Assembly (NCBI GenBank): GCA_910585995.1
Contig: CAJUGG010000076.1
Coordinates: 13,747 to 77,746, forward strand
Direction: 5' to 3'
Origin: an uncultured Lachnospiraceae bacterium
GTDB taxonomy: Bacteria; Bacillota; Clostridia; Lachnospirales; Lachnospiraceae
Length of the DNA: 64,000 nucleotides
Within the stretch, counting starts at the first letter, position 1; each line of letters begins with the position of its first letter. The translations under genes and the position numbers were made by a program. This document shows positions 41,051 through 49,640 of this stretch, one piece after another. The notes below the pieces were generated by a model. That model worked only from the letters and a program-made list of their open reading frames with translations, did not search any database and had not been told where the DNA came from.

Positions 41051-42166
41051 ATGAGGAAATGGATGGTTCTGTGGATGGCGATAGCAGTGGTCTTTGGTGC
41101 AGGAGCCTGCGGCAGCGATGTGAATATGGAAGAGTCTGTGGCTCAGGAAGCGGAGGTTTCTGAAGGATCAGAGACAGAAGAGGAAGAGATAGAAGAAGAA
41201 AAAGAGGATGCGGATCAACAAGGAACAGAAGATCTGGACGCGGAGGAAGGACAAGAGGGAGATGTCTTGGAGGAGGAAGAGTCCGTGCAGGAGGTGATTC
41301 CTGAGGATGCCGAGACGGAGACGGTCTATGCGACTTCTCGTGTGAATGTGCGTACAGCTCCTGATACGGATTCGGAGGTCTATCAGGTGTTAGGCGTGCG
41401 TCAGACGGCAGAGCGGGTGGCGGATGATGGGGAGTGGAGTACCATTGTGATTGAGGGACAGGCGTATTATGTGAAGAGTGAATATCTGAAAGTAAAGCCT
41501 GAGCGTTCTGATGCAGCATCTGCTGCAGATGGGACAGGTTATCTGGTGGTGATTGATGCCGGGCATCAGCAGAAGGGAAATTCGGAAAAAGAACCTGTGG
41601 GACCAGGGGCGACGCAGACCAAAGCGAAAGTGGCTGGAGGGACGTCGGGAGCGACTTCTGGGTTAAAAGAGTATGAGCTGACGCTTCAGGTGGCGCAGAA
41701 GTTGGAGGAAATCTTAGTTCAGCGCGGGTATGAGGTGATCATGGTGCGGACTTCTCATGATGTGAATATCAGCAATGCGGAGCGTGCCGCTGTGGCGAAT
41801 GAAGCAGGGGCAGATGCGTTTATCCGGATTCATGCCAATGGTTCGGAGGATACGAGTGTCAATGGGGCTATGACGATTTGTCAGACTTCGTCCAATCCAT
41901 ACAATGGAGGACTGCATGGAGAGAGCCGTGCGTTGGCAGATTGTGTACTGGATGCTTTTGTGGAGAAGACGGGAGCGAAAAAGCAGTATGTGTGGGAGAC
42001 GGATTCTATGAGCGGGATTAACTGGGCGAGTGTTCCCACCACGATTATTGAGATGGGGTATATGACCAATCCCACAGAGGACCAAAATATGGCATCAGAG
42101 GATTATCAGTATCTGATGGCAGAGGGGATGGCAGACGGGATTGGAAACTATCTGGGAACAGAGTAA
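41051..42166 (+). CDS. SH3-domain N-acetylmuramoyl-L-alanine amidase, lipoprotein
   Basis: A 371-residue exported protein. The signal ends in a lipobox-like GAGAC (Cys20). Residues about 25-90 are a highly acidic linker. Residues about 95-155 are a bacterial SH3 domain ([19 protein letters not shown]). Residues about 165-370 are a zinc amidase of the Amidase_3 type, with VVIDAGH, the Glu in LKEYELT, RIHANGS and the catalytic Glu in IIEMGYMTN. It would cleave the bond between N-acetylmuramic acid and the stem peptide. GGAGGAG lies 6 bases before the ATG. A strong terminator follows. Confidence 0.94.
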   Translation: MRKWMVLWMAIAVVFGAGACGSDVNMEESVAQEAEVSEGSETEEEEIEEEKEDADQQGTEDLDAEEGQEGDVLEEEESVQEVIPEDAETETVYATSRVNVRTAPDTDSEVYQVLGVRQTAERVADDGEWSTIVIEGQAYYVKSEYLKVKPERSDAASAADGTGYLVVIDAGHQQKGNSEKEPVGPGATQTKAKVAGGTSGATSGLKEYELTLQVAQKLEEILVQRGYEVIMVRTSHDVNISNAERAAVANEAGADAFIRIHANGSEDTSVNGAMTICQTSSNPYNGGLHGESRALADCVLDAFVEKTGAKKQYVWETDSMSGINWASVPTTIIEMGYMTNPTEDQNMASEDYQYLMAEGMADGIGNYLGTE

Positions 42167-42174
42167 GAACAGAA

Positions 42175-42212
42175 TAAAAGGACTGTCGCAGAACGCGGCA
42201 GTCCTTTTATTT
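42175..42212 (+). terminator. Intrinsic terminator after the amidase
   Basis: AAAAGGACTG and CAGTCCTTTT flank a 13-base loop and are followed by ATTT. The A-rich 5' side means it could also stop the convergent csp transcript. Confidence 0.8.
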
Positions 42213-42309
42213 CCATTCTTGCATTTGGCAAAATTCTCAATTCAAAAATATATAAGAAGTTTTGGTACTTATATCTATTTTAATATAAGAATCTATTAAA
42301 ATGTTCAAA

Positions 42310-42510
42310 TTAGAGTTTTGTTACATTTGTAGCCTGTGGTCCTTTTGCACCATTCACAACTTCGAATTCAACTGCCTGACCTTCTTCGAGAGATTTAAAA
42401 CCCTCCATGTTCAGGCCTGAGTAGTGGACAAATACATCATTGCCTTCTTCGTCAGAAATGAATCCGTATCCTTTCTGGTTGTTGAACCATTTAACTGTAC
42501 CTTTGTTCAT
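42310..42510 (-). CDS. csp: Cold-shock protein, CspA family
   Basis: A 66-residue single cold-shock domain. RNP1 (KGYGFIS) and RNP2 (VFVHYS) are intact after [12 protein letters not shown]. It binds single-stranded RNA and DNA and acts as an RNA chaperone. The ATG at 42510 has AAGGAGG nine bases upstream; the longer open frame (25 more codons) is untranslated leader. It is a monocistronic gene convergent with the amidase. Confidence 0.97.
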   Translation of the reverse strand: MNKGTVKWFNNQKGYGFISDEEGNDVFVHYSGLNMEGFKSLEEGQAVEFEVVNGAKGPQATNVTKL

Positions 42511-42683
42511 TGGGGTACCTCCTTCTATATATGCATGCATTTTATCGCATGGACTAAGCCTATCATAGATTGAGAAGCGTGTCAAATAAAATCGACTGAC
42601 AAAGCAAGAGAAAAATCGACCGTCATGAAATAAAAGCCTGATTCATAGACTGGATAATAACAGTTCAGAGGAAAAATTGCAAG

Positions 42684-43838
42684 TTGCGTCGTATTTTATT
42701 AGTAAATATCCTGATACTTTTGGTCTTTGCCAGTATGTCCTACTGGTCCATTCAAAAGGACCGTTTGGAGGCTGCTATGGCAGAAAATACTACAGAGGAG
42801 CCAAAGGAAGCTCCTGAAGAAGAGAAAACTCTGGACCAGACAGAGGAAAAAAGCACAGAGGAAGAACCTAAGGAGACAGAGAAGACCAAAGACTATATTA
42901 AATGGGTGGATTTTAAGGTCTCTAAATTTGCCATGATACAGGCCTATGAGCACGACAGGGATACCTATGGGACAGAATACCATCTGGGATGGATCGACCT
43001 TCTGGCCTGGACTGCGGCCCACACTGGAGGAAATTTTGAAAATGACCGGACGGTCTGCAAGTGCATGGAAGATTTGCAGGAGCAGATCGGCCAGGGCAAG
43101 ACACTTACAGAACTTACGAAAGAGTTGGAATATTTCTCCTATTATCAGGAAGCATACACAGCGGTCTTAGGAGGCATGGTAGGCGAGTATGAGATCGAAG
43201 TGCCGGTGGAGGGAGAAGAGGGACGAAAAAGGTGGGAGAAGCGGTATGGTCTCAAAGCCTTCAGCCCCATCGCCAAAGGATTTCCCTACCAGGACTATGA
43301 CGATTTTGGGGCTTCCAGAAGCTACGGCTATAAACGCAATCACTTGGGACACGATATGTTAGGGCAGGTTGGCACCCCGATTGTAGCAGTGGAATCCGGC
43401 TATATCGAAGCTCTTGGATGGAATCAGTATGGGGGCTGGCGGATTGGCATCCGTAGTTTTGATCACAAACGCTACTATTATTATGCGCATCTGCGTCAGG
43501 GCTTTCCCTATCAGCCGGAGTTAAAAGAGGGTTCGGTGGTACTGGCGGGGGATGTGATCGGATATATGGGACATACCGGATACAGTACGACGGAAGATAC
43601 CAATAATATTGACCAGACGCATCTGCATTTTGGGATGGAGATTATCTTTGATGAGTCTCAGAAGGACGGAAATAATCAGATCTGGATTGACTGCTATCAG
43701 ATCACCAATTTTCTCTATCAGAATCAGACAGAGGCGGCCAGAGATGATGAGACAAAAGAGTGGCGTCGGATCTATCTGATGAAAGATCCCAGTGCGGAGG
43801 CTTATGAGCGGACGGCGGATTATTCTATGTATCCATGA
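42684..43838 (+). CDS. M23 (LytM-type) peptidase, membrane-anchored
   Basis: A 384-residue protein. An N-terminal transmembrane segment (residues about 4-20) is followed by an acidic Lys/Glu-rich linker to about residue 70, a helical domain, and the M23 domain from about residue 215. Zinc ligands are visible in HLGHDM and in the HLHFGME motif, with YYYYAHLRQG between them. It would hydrolyse peptidoglycan cross-links or modify a spore or division structure. The start is a TTG at 42684 with AGAGGA eleven bases upstream; no better ATG is available in the signal region. Confidence 0.9.
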   Translation: MRRILLVNILILLVFASMSYWSIQKDRLEAAMAENTTEEPKEAPEEEKTLDQTEEKSTEEEPKETEKTKDYIKWVDFKVSKFAMIQAYEHDRDTYGTEYHLGWIDLLAWTAAHTGGNFENDRTVCKCMEDLQEQIGQGKTLTELTKELEYFSYYQEAYTAVLGGMVGEYEIEVPVEGEEGRKRWEKRYGLKAFSPIAKGFPYQDYDDFGASRSYGYKRNHLGHDMLGQVGTPIVAVESGYIEALGWNQYGGWRIGIRSFDHKRYYYYAHLRQGFPYQPELKEGSVVLAGDVIGYMGHTGYSTTEDTNNIDQTHLHFGMEIIFDESQKDGNNQIWIDCYQITNFLYQNQTEAARDDETKEWRRIYLMKDPSAEAYERTADYSMYP

Positions 43839-43898
43839 TTTTACATTTGGGAGGAAAGGTGGTACACTTTGAAGAAAAAGGATGCGAGGTGACAGAAG

Positions 43899-44753
43899 AT
43901 GATCGGGGAATGTCATGCACATATGATTATGGATGGAGTGAATTATAAGGCAGCCGTCGCGCTTCATCAGGATCACGTGTGTGAAGAAGCGGTAAGGAGG
44001 CACCTTAAGGAGTGTAAGGATGCAGATGTGCTGTTTGTGAGGGATGGGGGAGATGCAAAAGAGGTGTCGAAGCTTGCGAAAATATTGGCACCGGAGTATG
44101 GAATTACATATCGAACACCAGTTTTTGCCATTCATAAGAGAGGGCATTACGGCGGGATTGTGGGGCATTATTTTGAGGACTGGAAAGAGTATCGGGAGCT
44201 GGTCATAAGGGCAAAAGAGGAAGGCGCAGACTTTATCAAGATTATGGTCAGCGGAATCCTGGACTTTGGGCATGCGGGGACACTCTCTGAGGAGGGGCTT
44301 ACAAAAGAAGAGATCAAAGATATGATTGCGATTGCACATGACGCCGGGATGGCAGTGATGGCACACTGCAATGGGGACCGGACATGTTACCTGACCCTGG
44401 AAGCAGGCGTGGACAGCTTAGAGCATGGGTTTTTTATGGAAGAGGAGACGCTTAGTCTCTTAGCAGAAAAAGGGACACCCTGGATGCCCACGATTGCACC
44501 AGTGGGAAATCTCTTGGGATGTGGGAGATTTCCGGATGAAGAGGTACAGAAGAATCTGAAAGGACAGATGGAGAGAGTGTCAAAAGCAGCCGCAAAGGGG
44601 GCTTTGATCGGGATTGGAAGCGATGCAGGAGCATACCTGGTGCCCCACGGCAAAGGGACATGGGATGAATACGAATATCTGAAACGTGCAGGTGTGACAG
44701 AGGACATGATGGGGAAGACAGAGGAGAAAATACGTAAGATATTCAGGAGGTAA
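43899..44753 (+). CDS. Metal-dependent amidohydrolase
   Basis: A 284-residue TIM-barrel hydrolase. Metal-binding positions are visible: CHAHM at the N-terminus, Lys in FIKIMVSG near residue 110 (possibly carbamylated), MAHCNG near residue 150, SLEHG near residue 170 and the Asp of IGSDAGA near residue 240. It is shorter than most imidazolonepropionase-like relatives (about 400), because the beta-sandwich domain is absent. Substrate unknown. It directly precedes the methyltransferase/ABC locus, whose first promoter begins 20 bp after its stop, so it may or may not belong to that pathway. Confidence 0.82.
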   Translation: MIGECHAHMIMDGVNYKAAVALHQDHVCEEAVRRHLKECKDADVLFVRDGGDAKEVSKLAKILAPEYGITYRTPVFAIHKRGHYGGIVGHYFEDWKEYRELVIRAKEEGADFIKIMVSGILDFGHAGTLSEEGLTKEEIKDMIAIAHDAGMAVMAHCNGDRTCYLTLEAGVDSLEHGFFMEEETLSLLAEKGTPWMPTIAPVGNLLGCGRFPDEEVQKNLKGQMERVSKAAAKGALIGIGSDAGAYLVPHGKGTWDEYEYLKRAGVTEDMMGKTEEKIRKIFRR

Positions 44754-44771
44754 TAGTTACTATATGAAAAT

Positions 44772-44815
44772 ATCCCCCACCCCGGCTTGTGCTGGCAAAG
44801 GTTCCTCATTATAAT
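44772..44815 (+). promoter_or_regulatory. Promoter A with ATCCCCC-N5-GGCTTG motif
   Basis: ATCCCCCACCCCGGCTTG occupies 44772-44789; its last three bases open the -35 TTGTGC (44787-44792). After exactly 17 bases a perfect TATAAT follows (44810-44815). The methyltransferase start lies 50 bp further. The same arrangement recurs at 46612, 46809 and 47749. Confidence 0.75.
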
Positions 44816-44865
44816 TTTAGTAGTCAAGGTGACTGGTTAAATGATGACAGATGGGGGTAATCGTG

Positions 44866-45648
44866 ATGTTGCTGGCGCAGATTGAACAGTATTGGGAAAA
44901 AAGAGCAGAAAGTTATTCACAGGTGAATCAGCATGAGTTTGCTACGGGACAGGATCAGATATGGTTTCAGGAGATTCAAAAGCATCTGCCAAAGGAAAGG
45001 ACTCTGAAGATCCTGGATATTGGGACGGGGCCTGGTTTTTTTGCGATCCTTTTTGCCAGACAAGGATATGATGTGACGGCGGTGGACTACACAGAAGCGA
45101 TGTTGGAGCAGGCAAGAGAAAATGCAGGGGAATTGGCAAAACGGATTCATTTTTATCAAATGGATGCACAGAATCTGGATTTTCCAGATGGGATGTTTGA
45201 CGTGGTTATTTCCCGCAACCTGACATGGACTTTGGAAAAACCTCAAAAAGCATACGCGGAGTGGATGCGCGTCCTGAGAGAAGGGGGTAGACTTTTAAAC
45301 TTTGATGCCAATTGGTATCACCATTTGTTCAATGAGGAAAAACGAAAAGGATATGAAGCAGATCGGGAGAGGGTCGAGGCTATGGATCTGGAAGATCACT
45401 ACACTTGTACCAATATTGACGCAATGGAAGAGATTGCCAGGCAGGTTCCCATGAGTCGTATTATGCGTCCTACATGGGATGTTCGGATGTTGAAAAAATA
45501 TACTGAAGGACAGATTCAGGTAGATGAGCAGGTCTGGAGACGGGTCTGGGATCGGACGGAACAGGTGAATTATGCTTCTACGCCTATGTTTTTGGTCAGT
45601 GCGATAAAGAAAAGCACAGTGTCTGAATGGGCAGCAGAATCCGCATAA
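44866..45648 (+). CDS. Class I SAM-dependent methyltransferase (copy 1)
   Basis: A 260-residue Methyltransf_11-type enzyme. YWEKRAESYSQ lies at the N-terminus, the SAM-binding glycine loop is ILDIGTGPGFFAI near residue 45, VTAVDYTEAML follows near residue 67, and VISRNLTWTL near residue 110 occupies the post-II region. The C-terminal 110 residues form a cap that probably holds the substrate. I use the ATG at 44866, which has GGGGGT upstream; an ATG five codons earlier lacks a ribosome-binding site. A paralogue lies at 46891. The substrate is unknown; location suggests a small molecule handled with the ABC importer at 47828-52830. Confidence 0.9.
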   Translation: MLLAQIEQYWEKRAESYSQVNQHEFATGQDQIWFQEIQKHLPKERTLKILDIGTGPGFFAILFARQGYDVTAVDYTEAMLEQARENAGELAKRIHFYQMDAQNLDFPDGMFDVVISRNLTWTLEKPQKAYAEWMRVLREGGRLLNFDANWYHHLFNEEKRKGYEADRERVEAMDLEDHYTCTNIDAMEEIARQVPMSRIMRPTWDVRMLKKYTEGQIQVDEQVWRRVWDRTEQVNYASTPMFLVSAIKKSTVSEWAAESA

Positions 45649-45664
45649 TGGAGAAGCGGCATTT

Positions 45665-46573
45665 ATGATTGAGACAAAACAACTGCAGTATCTGGTGGTG
45701 TGTGCAGAGCTACAGTCTTTTAGCAGGGCAGCAGATGTCTTATATACAACACAGCCTAATATCAGCAAGACCATACGCTCCTTGGAGGCAGAGCTTGGCT
45801 TTTCACTGTTTGAGCGCAAGAACCGGGGAACCTGCCTGACAAAGAGAGGAAAACATGTCTACGAATATGCCTGCAAAGTGCTCGACCATATCAACCAGCT
45901 TGCGGCTTCTGCCAAAATAGATGCAGAAGAAGAACTTCTGGTCGCCTGCAATCCAAGCTCGTGGATGGCAGTATGTTTTACCGCATTTTATAAAGAACAT
46001 CAAGAGCAGGATGCAAGCTTTCATATTATTACTGCCAGTACGGAAGATGTCATCAAGAGGTGTGCAGACGGACGCTCGGATGTGGGATTTGTTCATGTGA
46101 TGGAGGAACAGATGCTGCCCTTTCAATACAGATTAGAACGAAATCATCTAAGATTTGTAGAATTAAAGAAGGTCCGGGCCATGCTGTATTTTGGCAGGCA
46201 GAACCCTCTCGGACAAAAAGCGTCTGTAAAAGAGATCCCGATGGAAAAAGTGCGCCTGGTGCAGTGCTATGAAGATGAATTTACACTGGATCACTATTGG
46301 GATATCTTTCGGGCAAGACAGGGAGGGTCCCTCGATGCACAGGTGGCGGTGATCACAAACAGTGATTATGTGATGAATGAACTGCTTCAGCACACAGATC
46401 TTGGAAATATAAGTGGAGCTTACCTGGGTGCAGAGGAAAGATCTCAGAAATATCCTGGATTTTCGCTCTACGAAGAAGAATCCGTGGTCTTTGGATATAT
46501 TGTAAGAAAAGAAGAAAGCCTTGGTGAATTAGCTGGGCAGTATATTGAATTTGTAAAAGCACGCTTATCGTGA
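45665..46573 (+). CDS. LysR-family transcriptional regulator
   Basis: A 302-residue regulator. The N-terminal winged helix reads LQYLVVCAELQSFSRAADVL and TTQPNISKTIRSLEAELGF; the rest is the two-lobed effector domain. It is 16 bp behind methyltransferase copy 1 and probably co-transcribed. Two perfect ATTC-N7-GAAT dyads, which contain the LysR T-N11-A pattern, lie downstream of it at 46588-46604 and 46762-46778, so it may regulate the second methyltransferase and the ABC operon, and itself. The effector is not known. Confidence 0.92.
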   Translation: MIETKQLQYLVVCAELQSFSRAADVLYTTQPNISKTIRSLEAELGFSLFERKNRGTCLTKRGKHVYEYACKVLDHINQLAASAKIDAEEELLVACNPSSWMAVCFTAFYKEHQEQDASFHIITASTEDVIKRCADGRSDVGFVHVMEEQMLPFQYRLERNHLRFVELKKVRAMLYFGRQNPLGQKASVKEIPMEKVRLVQCYEDEFTLDHYWDIFRARQGGSLDAQVAVITNSDYVMNELLQHTDLGNISGAYLGAEERSQKYPGFSLYEEESVVFGYIVRKEESLGELAGQYIEFVKARLS

Positions 46574-46587
46574 CAGAGAGATTCTGA

Positions 46588-46655
46588 TATTCCAAAATAG
46601 AATAGCAAAAAATCCCCCACCCCGGCTTGCAGGAGCAGCTACAGTCTGATAGACT
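46588..46655 (+). promoter_or_regulatory. LysR-type box plus promoter B with the shared motif
   Basis: TATTCCAAAATAGAATA (46588-46604) is a dyad of the T-N11-A type. Eight bases later ATCCCCCACCCCGGCTTG (46612-46629) leads into -35 TTGCAG (46627-46632), 17 bases, and TAGACT (46650-46655). The box centre lies near -66, a usual LysR position. The transcript from this promoter would reach a terminator at 46717-46738 and contains no clear gene. Confidence 0.6.
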
Positions 46656-46716
46656 GATAACAGAATAAAAAATGTTCCCATATAAAATCATATAAATATT
46701 CTATCAAATCGTAAAG

Positions 46717-46738
46717 AGCTGCCATAAGGCGGCTTTTT
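46717..46738 (+). terminator. Intrinsic terminator between LysR gene and methyltransferase 2
   Basis: AGCTGCC, the loop ATAA and GGCGGCT are followed by TTTT. It lies about 80 bp after promoter B, so promoter B could produce a short RNA of roughly 80 nt, and it also ends the upstream transcript. Confidence 0.65.
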
Positions 46739-46761
46739 ATGTTTCTTTTTGTTAAAATGGA

Positions 46762-46852
46762 TATTCCAATATAGAATAATCATATAAAGAAAAGGAATGA
46801 GAAAAGGTATCCCCCACCCCGGCTTGTGAAGCTTGTTTTTGTATGGTATGGT
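46762..46852 (+). promoter_or_regulatory. LysR-type box plus promoter C with the shared motif
   Basis: TATTCCAATATAGAATA (46762-46778) differs from the box at 46588 by one base. ATCCCCCACCCCGGCTTG (46809-46826) leads into -35 TTGTGA (46824-46829), 17 bases, and TATGGT (46847-46852). Methyltransferase copy 2 starts 39 bp further. Confidence 0.65.
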
Positions 46853-46890
46853 TAAGCCATAGAGATTCAAGAGCAGGAGGAAGAGGCAAG

Positions 46891-47688
46891 ATGGAGTATA
46901 ATCTGGAAGCAGAAGGACACCAGACAGAGAATCTTTTGGACGGGCTTCGCTCTTACTGGGGAGTCCGTTCGAGCAGTTATTCGAGACAGAATATAGAGGA
47001 GTTGAACAACTGGAAAAAAGAGGCATGGAGACAGTTAATCTTAAAATATGCACCCAAAAAGAAGTGTCTGAAGATTCTGGATGTGGGGACTGGTCCTGGG
47101 TTTTTTGCGATCAATCTGGCACTGGCAGGCCATCAGGTGAGTGCAGTGGATGTGACAGAAGAGATGCTTGCCTGTGCAGGAGAAAATGCAGATGCATATG
47201 GGGCAGAAGTGGCATTTCTTCCATATGATGGGGCGGCGCTGCCATTTCCGGACGAGAGTTTTGATCTGGTCGTATCGAGGAATGTATTGTGGAATGTAGA
47301 GGAGCCTTTTGAGACACTGAAGGAATGGAAACGTGTGCTGGCAAAGGGAGGCCGCATGGTCTACTTTGATGCGAACTGGTATCTGTATCTGTTTGATGAA
47401 GAACAAAAGGTGCGGCACGAGGCGGCCCACAAGAGATATCGGGAGCTTTACCCGGAGGCAGTACATGATAAGATCGGAAGCAAGCAGGCGCAGCGTCTCG
47501 AAGACATCGCCAAAAATCTCCCGCTGTCTAAGGAGCACCGTCCAAAGTGGGATGAAGAAGCATTGACAGAGATGGATATGGAACTTGTAAAAGTGCTTCC
47601 GGATGTTGGAGACTTTGTGTGGGATGAAGAGGAGAAGGTTCACGAAGCAGCAACTCCGCTTTTTTTGATCTGTGCAGAGAAAAAGTAA
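46891..47688 (+). CDS. Class I SAM-dependent methyltransferase (copy 2)
   Basis: A 265-residue paralogue of the enzyme at 44866. It keeps YWGVRSSSYSRQN at the N-terminus, the SAM loop ILDVGTGPGFFAI near residue 70, VSAVDVTEEMLACAGENA, VVSRNVLWNV and the shared YFDANWYLYLFDEEQK segment, and ends like copy 1 (AATPLFLICAEKK). GGAGGAAGAGG precedes the ATG at 46891; earlier in-frame starts have no family sequence. The two copies probably act on related substrates or successive positions. The ABC importer begins 139 bp downstream behind its own copy of the shared promoter motif. Confidence 0.9.
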   Translation: MEYNLEAEGHQTENLLDGLRSYWGVRSSSYSRQNIEELNNWKKEAWRQLILKYAPKKKCLKILDVGTGPGFFAINLALAGHQVSAVDVTEEMLACAGENADAYGAEVAFLPYDGAALPFPDESFDLVVSRNVLWNVEEPFETLKEWKRVLAKGGRMVYFDANWYLYLFDEEQKVRHEAAHKRYRELYPEAVHDKIGSKQAQRLEDIAKNLPLSKEHRPKWDEEALTEMDMELVKVLPDVGDFVWDEEEKVHEAATPLFLICAEKK

Positions 47689-47748
47689 AAGAGACTGAAG
47701 GATTATAACAAAAAGGAATAAAGGCATAATAAAACGGAATGGACAAAA

Positions 47749-47792
47749 ATCCCCCCTAAGGGCTTGCATATCCTTCCGTTTTTTTGCATAAT
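47749..47792 (+). promoter_or_regulatory. Promoter D with variant shared motif, before the ABC operon
   Basis: ATCCCCCCTAAGGGCTTG (47749-47766) has the same length and ends as the other three motif copies, with a different 5-bp centre. It leads into -35 TTGCAT (47764-47769), 17 bases, and CATAAT (47787-47792). A GAAT half-site at 47737-47740 has the same spacing to the motif as in promoter B. AACGGAA and TTCCGTT flank the motif as a possible hairpin. Confidence 0.6.
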
Positions 47793-47827
47793 GAGGAACG
47801 AAATATTGGATACAAAGGAGAAGAAGA

Positions 47828-48772
47828 ATGAGAACATATATAGCCAGGCGACTTTTTCAGCTGATTCCCATTCTGTTAGGGATCACATTGCTGTCATTTC
47901 TTCTTATTAATATAGGAACTGCAGATGTCATTGATGTGATAGAGAGCAATACCGGAGGCGTGATGACAGAAGACGAAAAAGAGATGTTACGTGTGGAGCT
48001 TGGGCTGGACAAGCCGCTTGTGCAGCAGTATGTACAGTGGCTTTTTAAGGTGCTTCAAGGCGATATGGGAGAATCTTTTGTGTCTGGGCAGCCGGTGTTT
48101 GACACTTTTTTGTCAAAGCTGCCAGCGACGATTTATCTGACGGTCACTTCGATTCTTTTGACGGTGTTCTTGTCGATACCATTGGGGATTCTGTCAGCGG
48201 TGAAGCAGAATAAGATCATTGATTATAGTATACGGTTTTTAAGTTTTATTGGCAACTCTCTGCCAAATTTTTTTGTCTCCCTGCTTTTGATCTATTTCTT
48301 TTCTCTAAAGCTTAAGCTGCTCCCGGTCATGGGTAATTCGGCGGGATGGAAAAGTGTGATTCTGCCGACCTTGACGCTTGCGCTTTCCATGGCGTCTAAG
48401 TATACCAGACAGGTGCGGGCAACGGTGTTGGAAGAGCTGAATAAAGACTATGTACAGGGCGCCAGAGCGAGAGGAATCGGGGAGAAGAGGATCTTGTACT
48501 TCAGTGTGCTTCGTGCGTCTATGCTGACGATTGTGACGCTTCTGGCGCTGTCCATCGGCTCGCTTTTGGGCGGGACAGCGATTGTGGAGTCTATTTTTAT
48601 GTGGGACGGAGTAGGTAAGATGGCGGTAGATGCCATTACGATGCGTGATTATCCGGTGATCCAGGTATATGTGATCTGGATGGCGATCATCTATGTGTGT
48701 GTCAATCTGTTTACGGATATCATCTATCATTATCTGGACCCAAGAATCCGTCTGGGACAGGAGGATATATAA
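47828..48772 (+). CDS. Nickel/peptide-type ABC transporter permease (NikB/DppB-like)
   Basis: A 314-residue permease with six transmembrane segments. It begins YIARRLFQLIPILLGITLLS, the standard start of DppB/NikB subunits, and carries the EAA-type loop LNKDYVQGARARGIGEKRI near residue 210. AAGGAGAAG lies before the ATG. It is the first gene of a five-gene operon and pairs with the next permease to form the channel. Substrate, metal chelate or peptide, cannot be told from the sequence. Confidence 0.92.
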   Translation: MRTYIARRLFQLIPILLGITLLSFLLINIGTADVIDVIESNTGGVMTEDEKEMLRVELGLDKPLVQQYVQWLFKVLQGDMGESFVSGQPVFDTFLSKLPATIYLTVTSILLTVFLSIPLGILSAVKQNKIIDYSIRFLSFIGNSLPNFFVSLLLIYFFSLKLKLLPVMGNSAGWKSVILPTLTLALSMASKYTRQVRATVLEELNKDYVQGARARGIGEKRILYFSVLRASMLTIVTLLALSIGSLLGGTAIVESIFMWDGVGKMAVDAITMRDYPVIQVYVIWMAIIYVCVNLFTDIIYHYLDPRIRLGQEDI

Positions 48773-48775
48773 AGG

Positions 48776-49636
48776 ATGGCAGAAGAACAGAAGATTACGA
48801 TACGCACACAAAAAGTCGCAAAGGATTATACTAGGCAGAAGATGATCTTTTTTGGGACGCTTGTGCTGCTCCTGATACTGACAGCGATTTTTGCACCATA
48901 TTTAACTCCATATGATCCCTATGAACAGGATTTAGGAAGTGCACTTTTGCCGCCAGGTGCCGGGCACCTTTTAGGAACTGACCGATATGGAAGAGATATG
49001 CTGTCTCGTGTGCTTATGGGTTCTCAGTCGACGATATTTGCCGCACTTCTTTTAGTGGTGATGATTACAGTGATTGGGAGTGCTGTGGGGATTCTCTGCG
49101 GCTATCATGGGGGAAAGCTGGATGCCTTTCTTATGAGAGTGTCGGATATCTTTTTAGCGTTTCCGGGTATGGTATTTGCTATCGCTGTGGCCAGTGTGAT
49201 GAAAGGCGGCATTATGAATGCCGTTGTGGCTCTGGCCTGTATCTCCTGGCCCAAGTATGCAAGGATTGCCAGAAGCCAGGTGATGACGATTAAAAGCACA
49301 CCGTATATGGCAGCGGCAAAACTGTCTGGTTCGAGTATCTCTAAGAGGATCCTAAAACACATTCTTCCCAATATTGCTGGGCCAGTGGTCGTGACGGCTG
49401 TTTTGGATATTGGAACGATGATGATGGAGATCGCTGGTCTTTCTTTTTTAGGACTTGGTGCAACACCGCCGACCGCTGAATGGGGTTCTATGATGAGTAA
49501 TGGGAGAAGTATGCTCCAGACTTCACCCTGGGTGATCTTAGCGCCTGGTGCAGCGATCTTTTTGACTGTTATGATCTTTAATCTGGCCGGGGATACGGTG
49601 CGTGATCTGCTAGACCCCAGACAGAGAAGGGGGTGA
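48776..49636 (+). CDS. Nickel/peptide-type ABC transporter permease (NikC/DppC-like)
   Basis: A 286-residue permease. The N-terminal segment has the first membrane span followed by APYLTPYDPYEQDL and LGTDRYGRDMLSRV, typical for DppC/NikC. The EAA-type loop reads AAKLSGSSISKRILKHILPN near residue 180. It starts 3 bp after the previous gene and GGAGGATA overlaps that gene's end. It forms the second half of the membrane channel. Confidence 0.93.
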   Translation: MAEEQKITIRTQKVAKDYTRQKMIFFGTLVLLLILTAIFAPYLTPYDPYEQDLGSALLPPGAGHLLGTDRYGRDMLSRVLMGSQSTIFAALLLVVMITVIGSAVGILCGYHGGKLDAFLMRVSDIFLAFPGMVFAIAVASVMKGGIMNAVVALACISWPKYARIARSQVMTIKSTPYMAAAKLSGSSISKRILKHILPNIAGPVVVTAVLDIGTMMMEIAGLSFLGLGATPPTAEWGSMMSNGRSMLQTSPWVILAPGAAIFLTVMIFNLAGDTVRDLLDPRQRRG

Positions 49637-49640
49637 ATCT

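Noticed and set aside
41049..41519. Minus-strand proline/histidine/serine-rich frame opposite the amidase linker
   Set aside because: Its odd composition simply mirrors the Glu-rich acidic linker of the amidase on the plus strand.
46671..46694. Seven-codon leader peptide after promoter B (MFPYKII)
   Set aside because: No ribosome-binding site and too short to support without conservation data.
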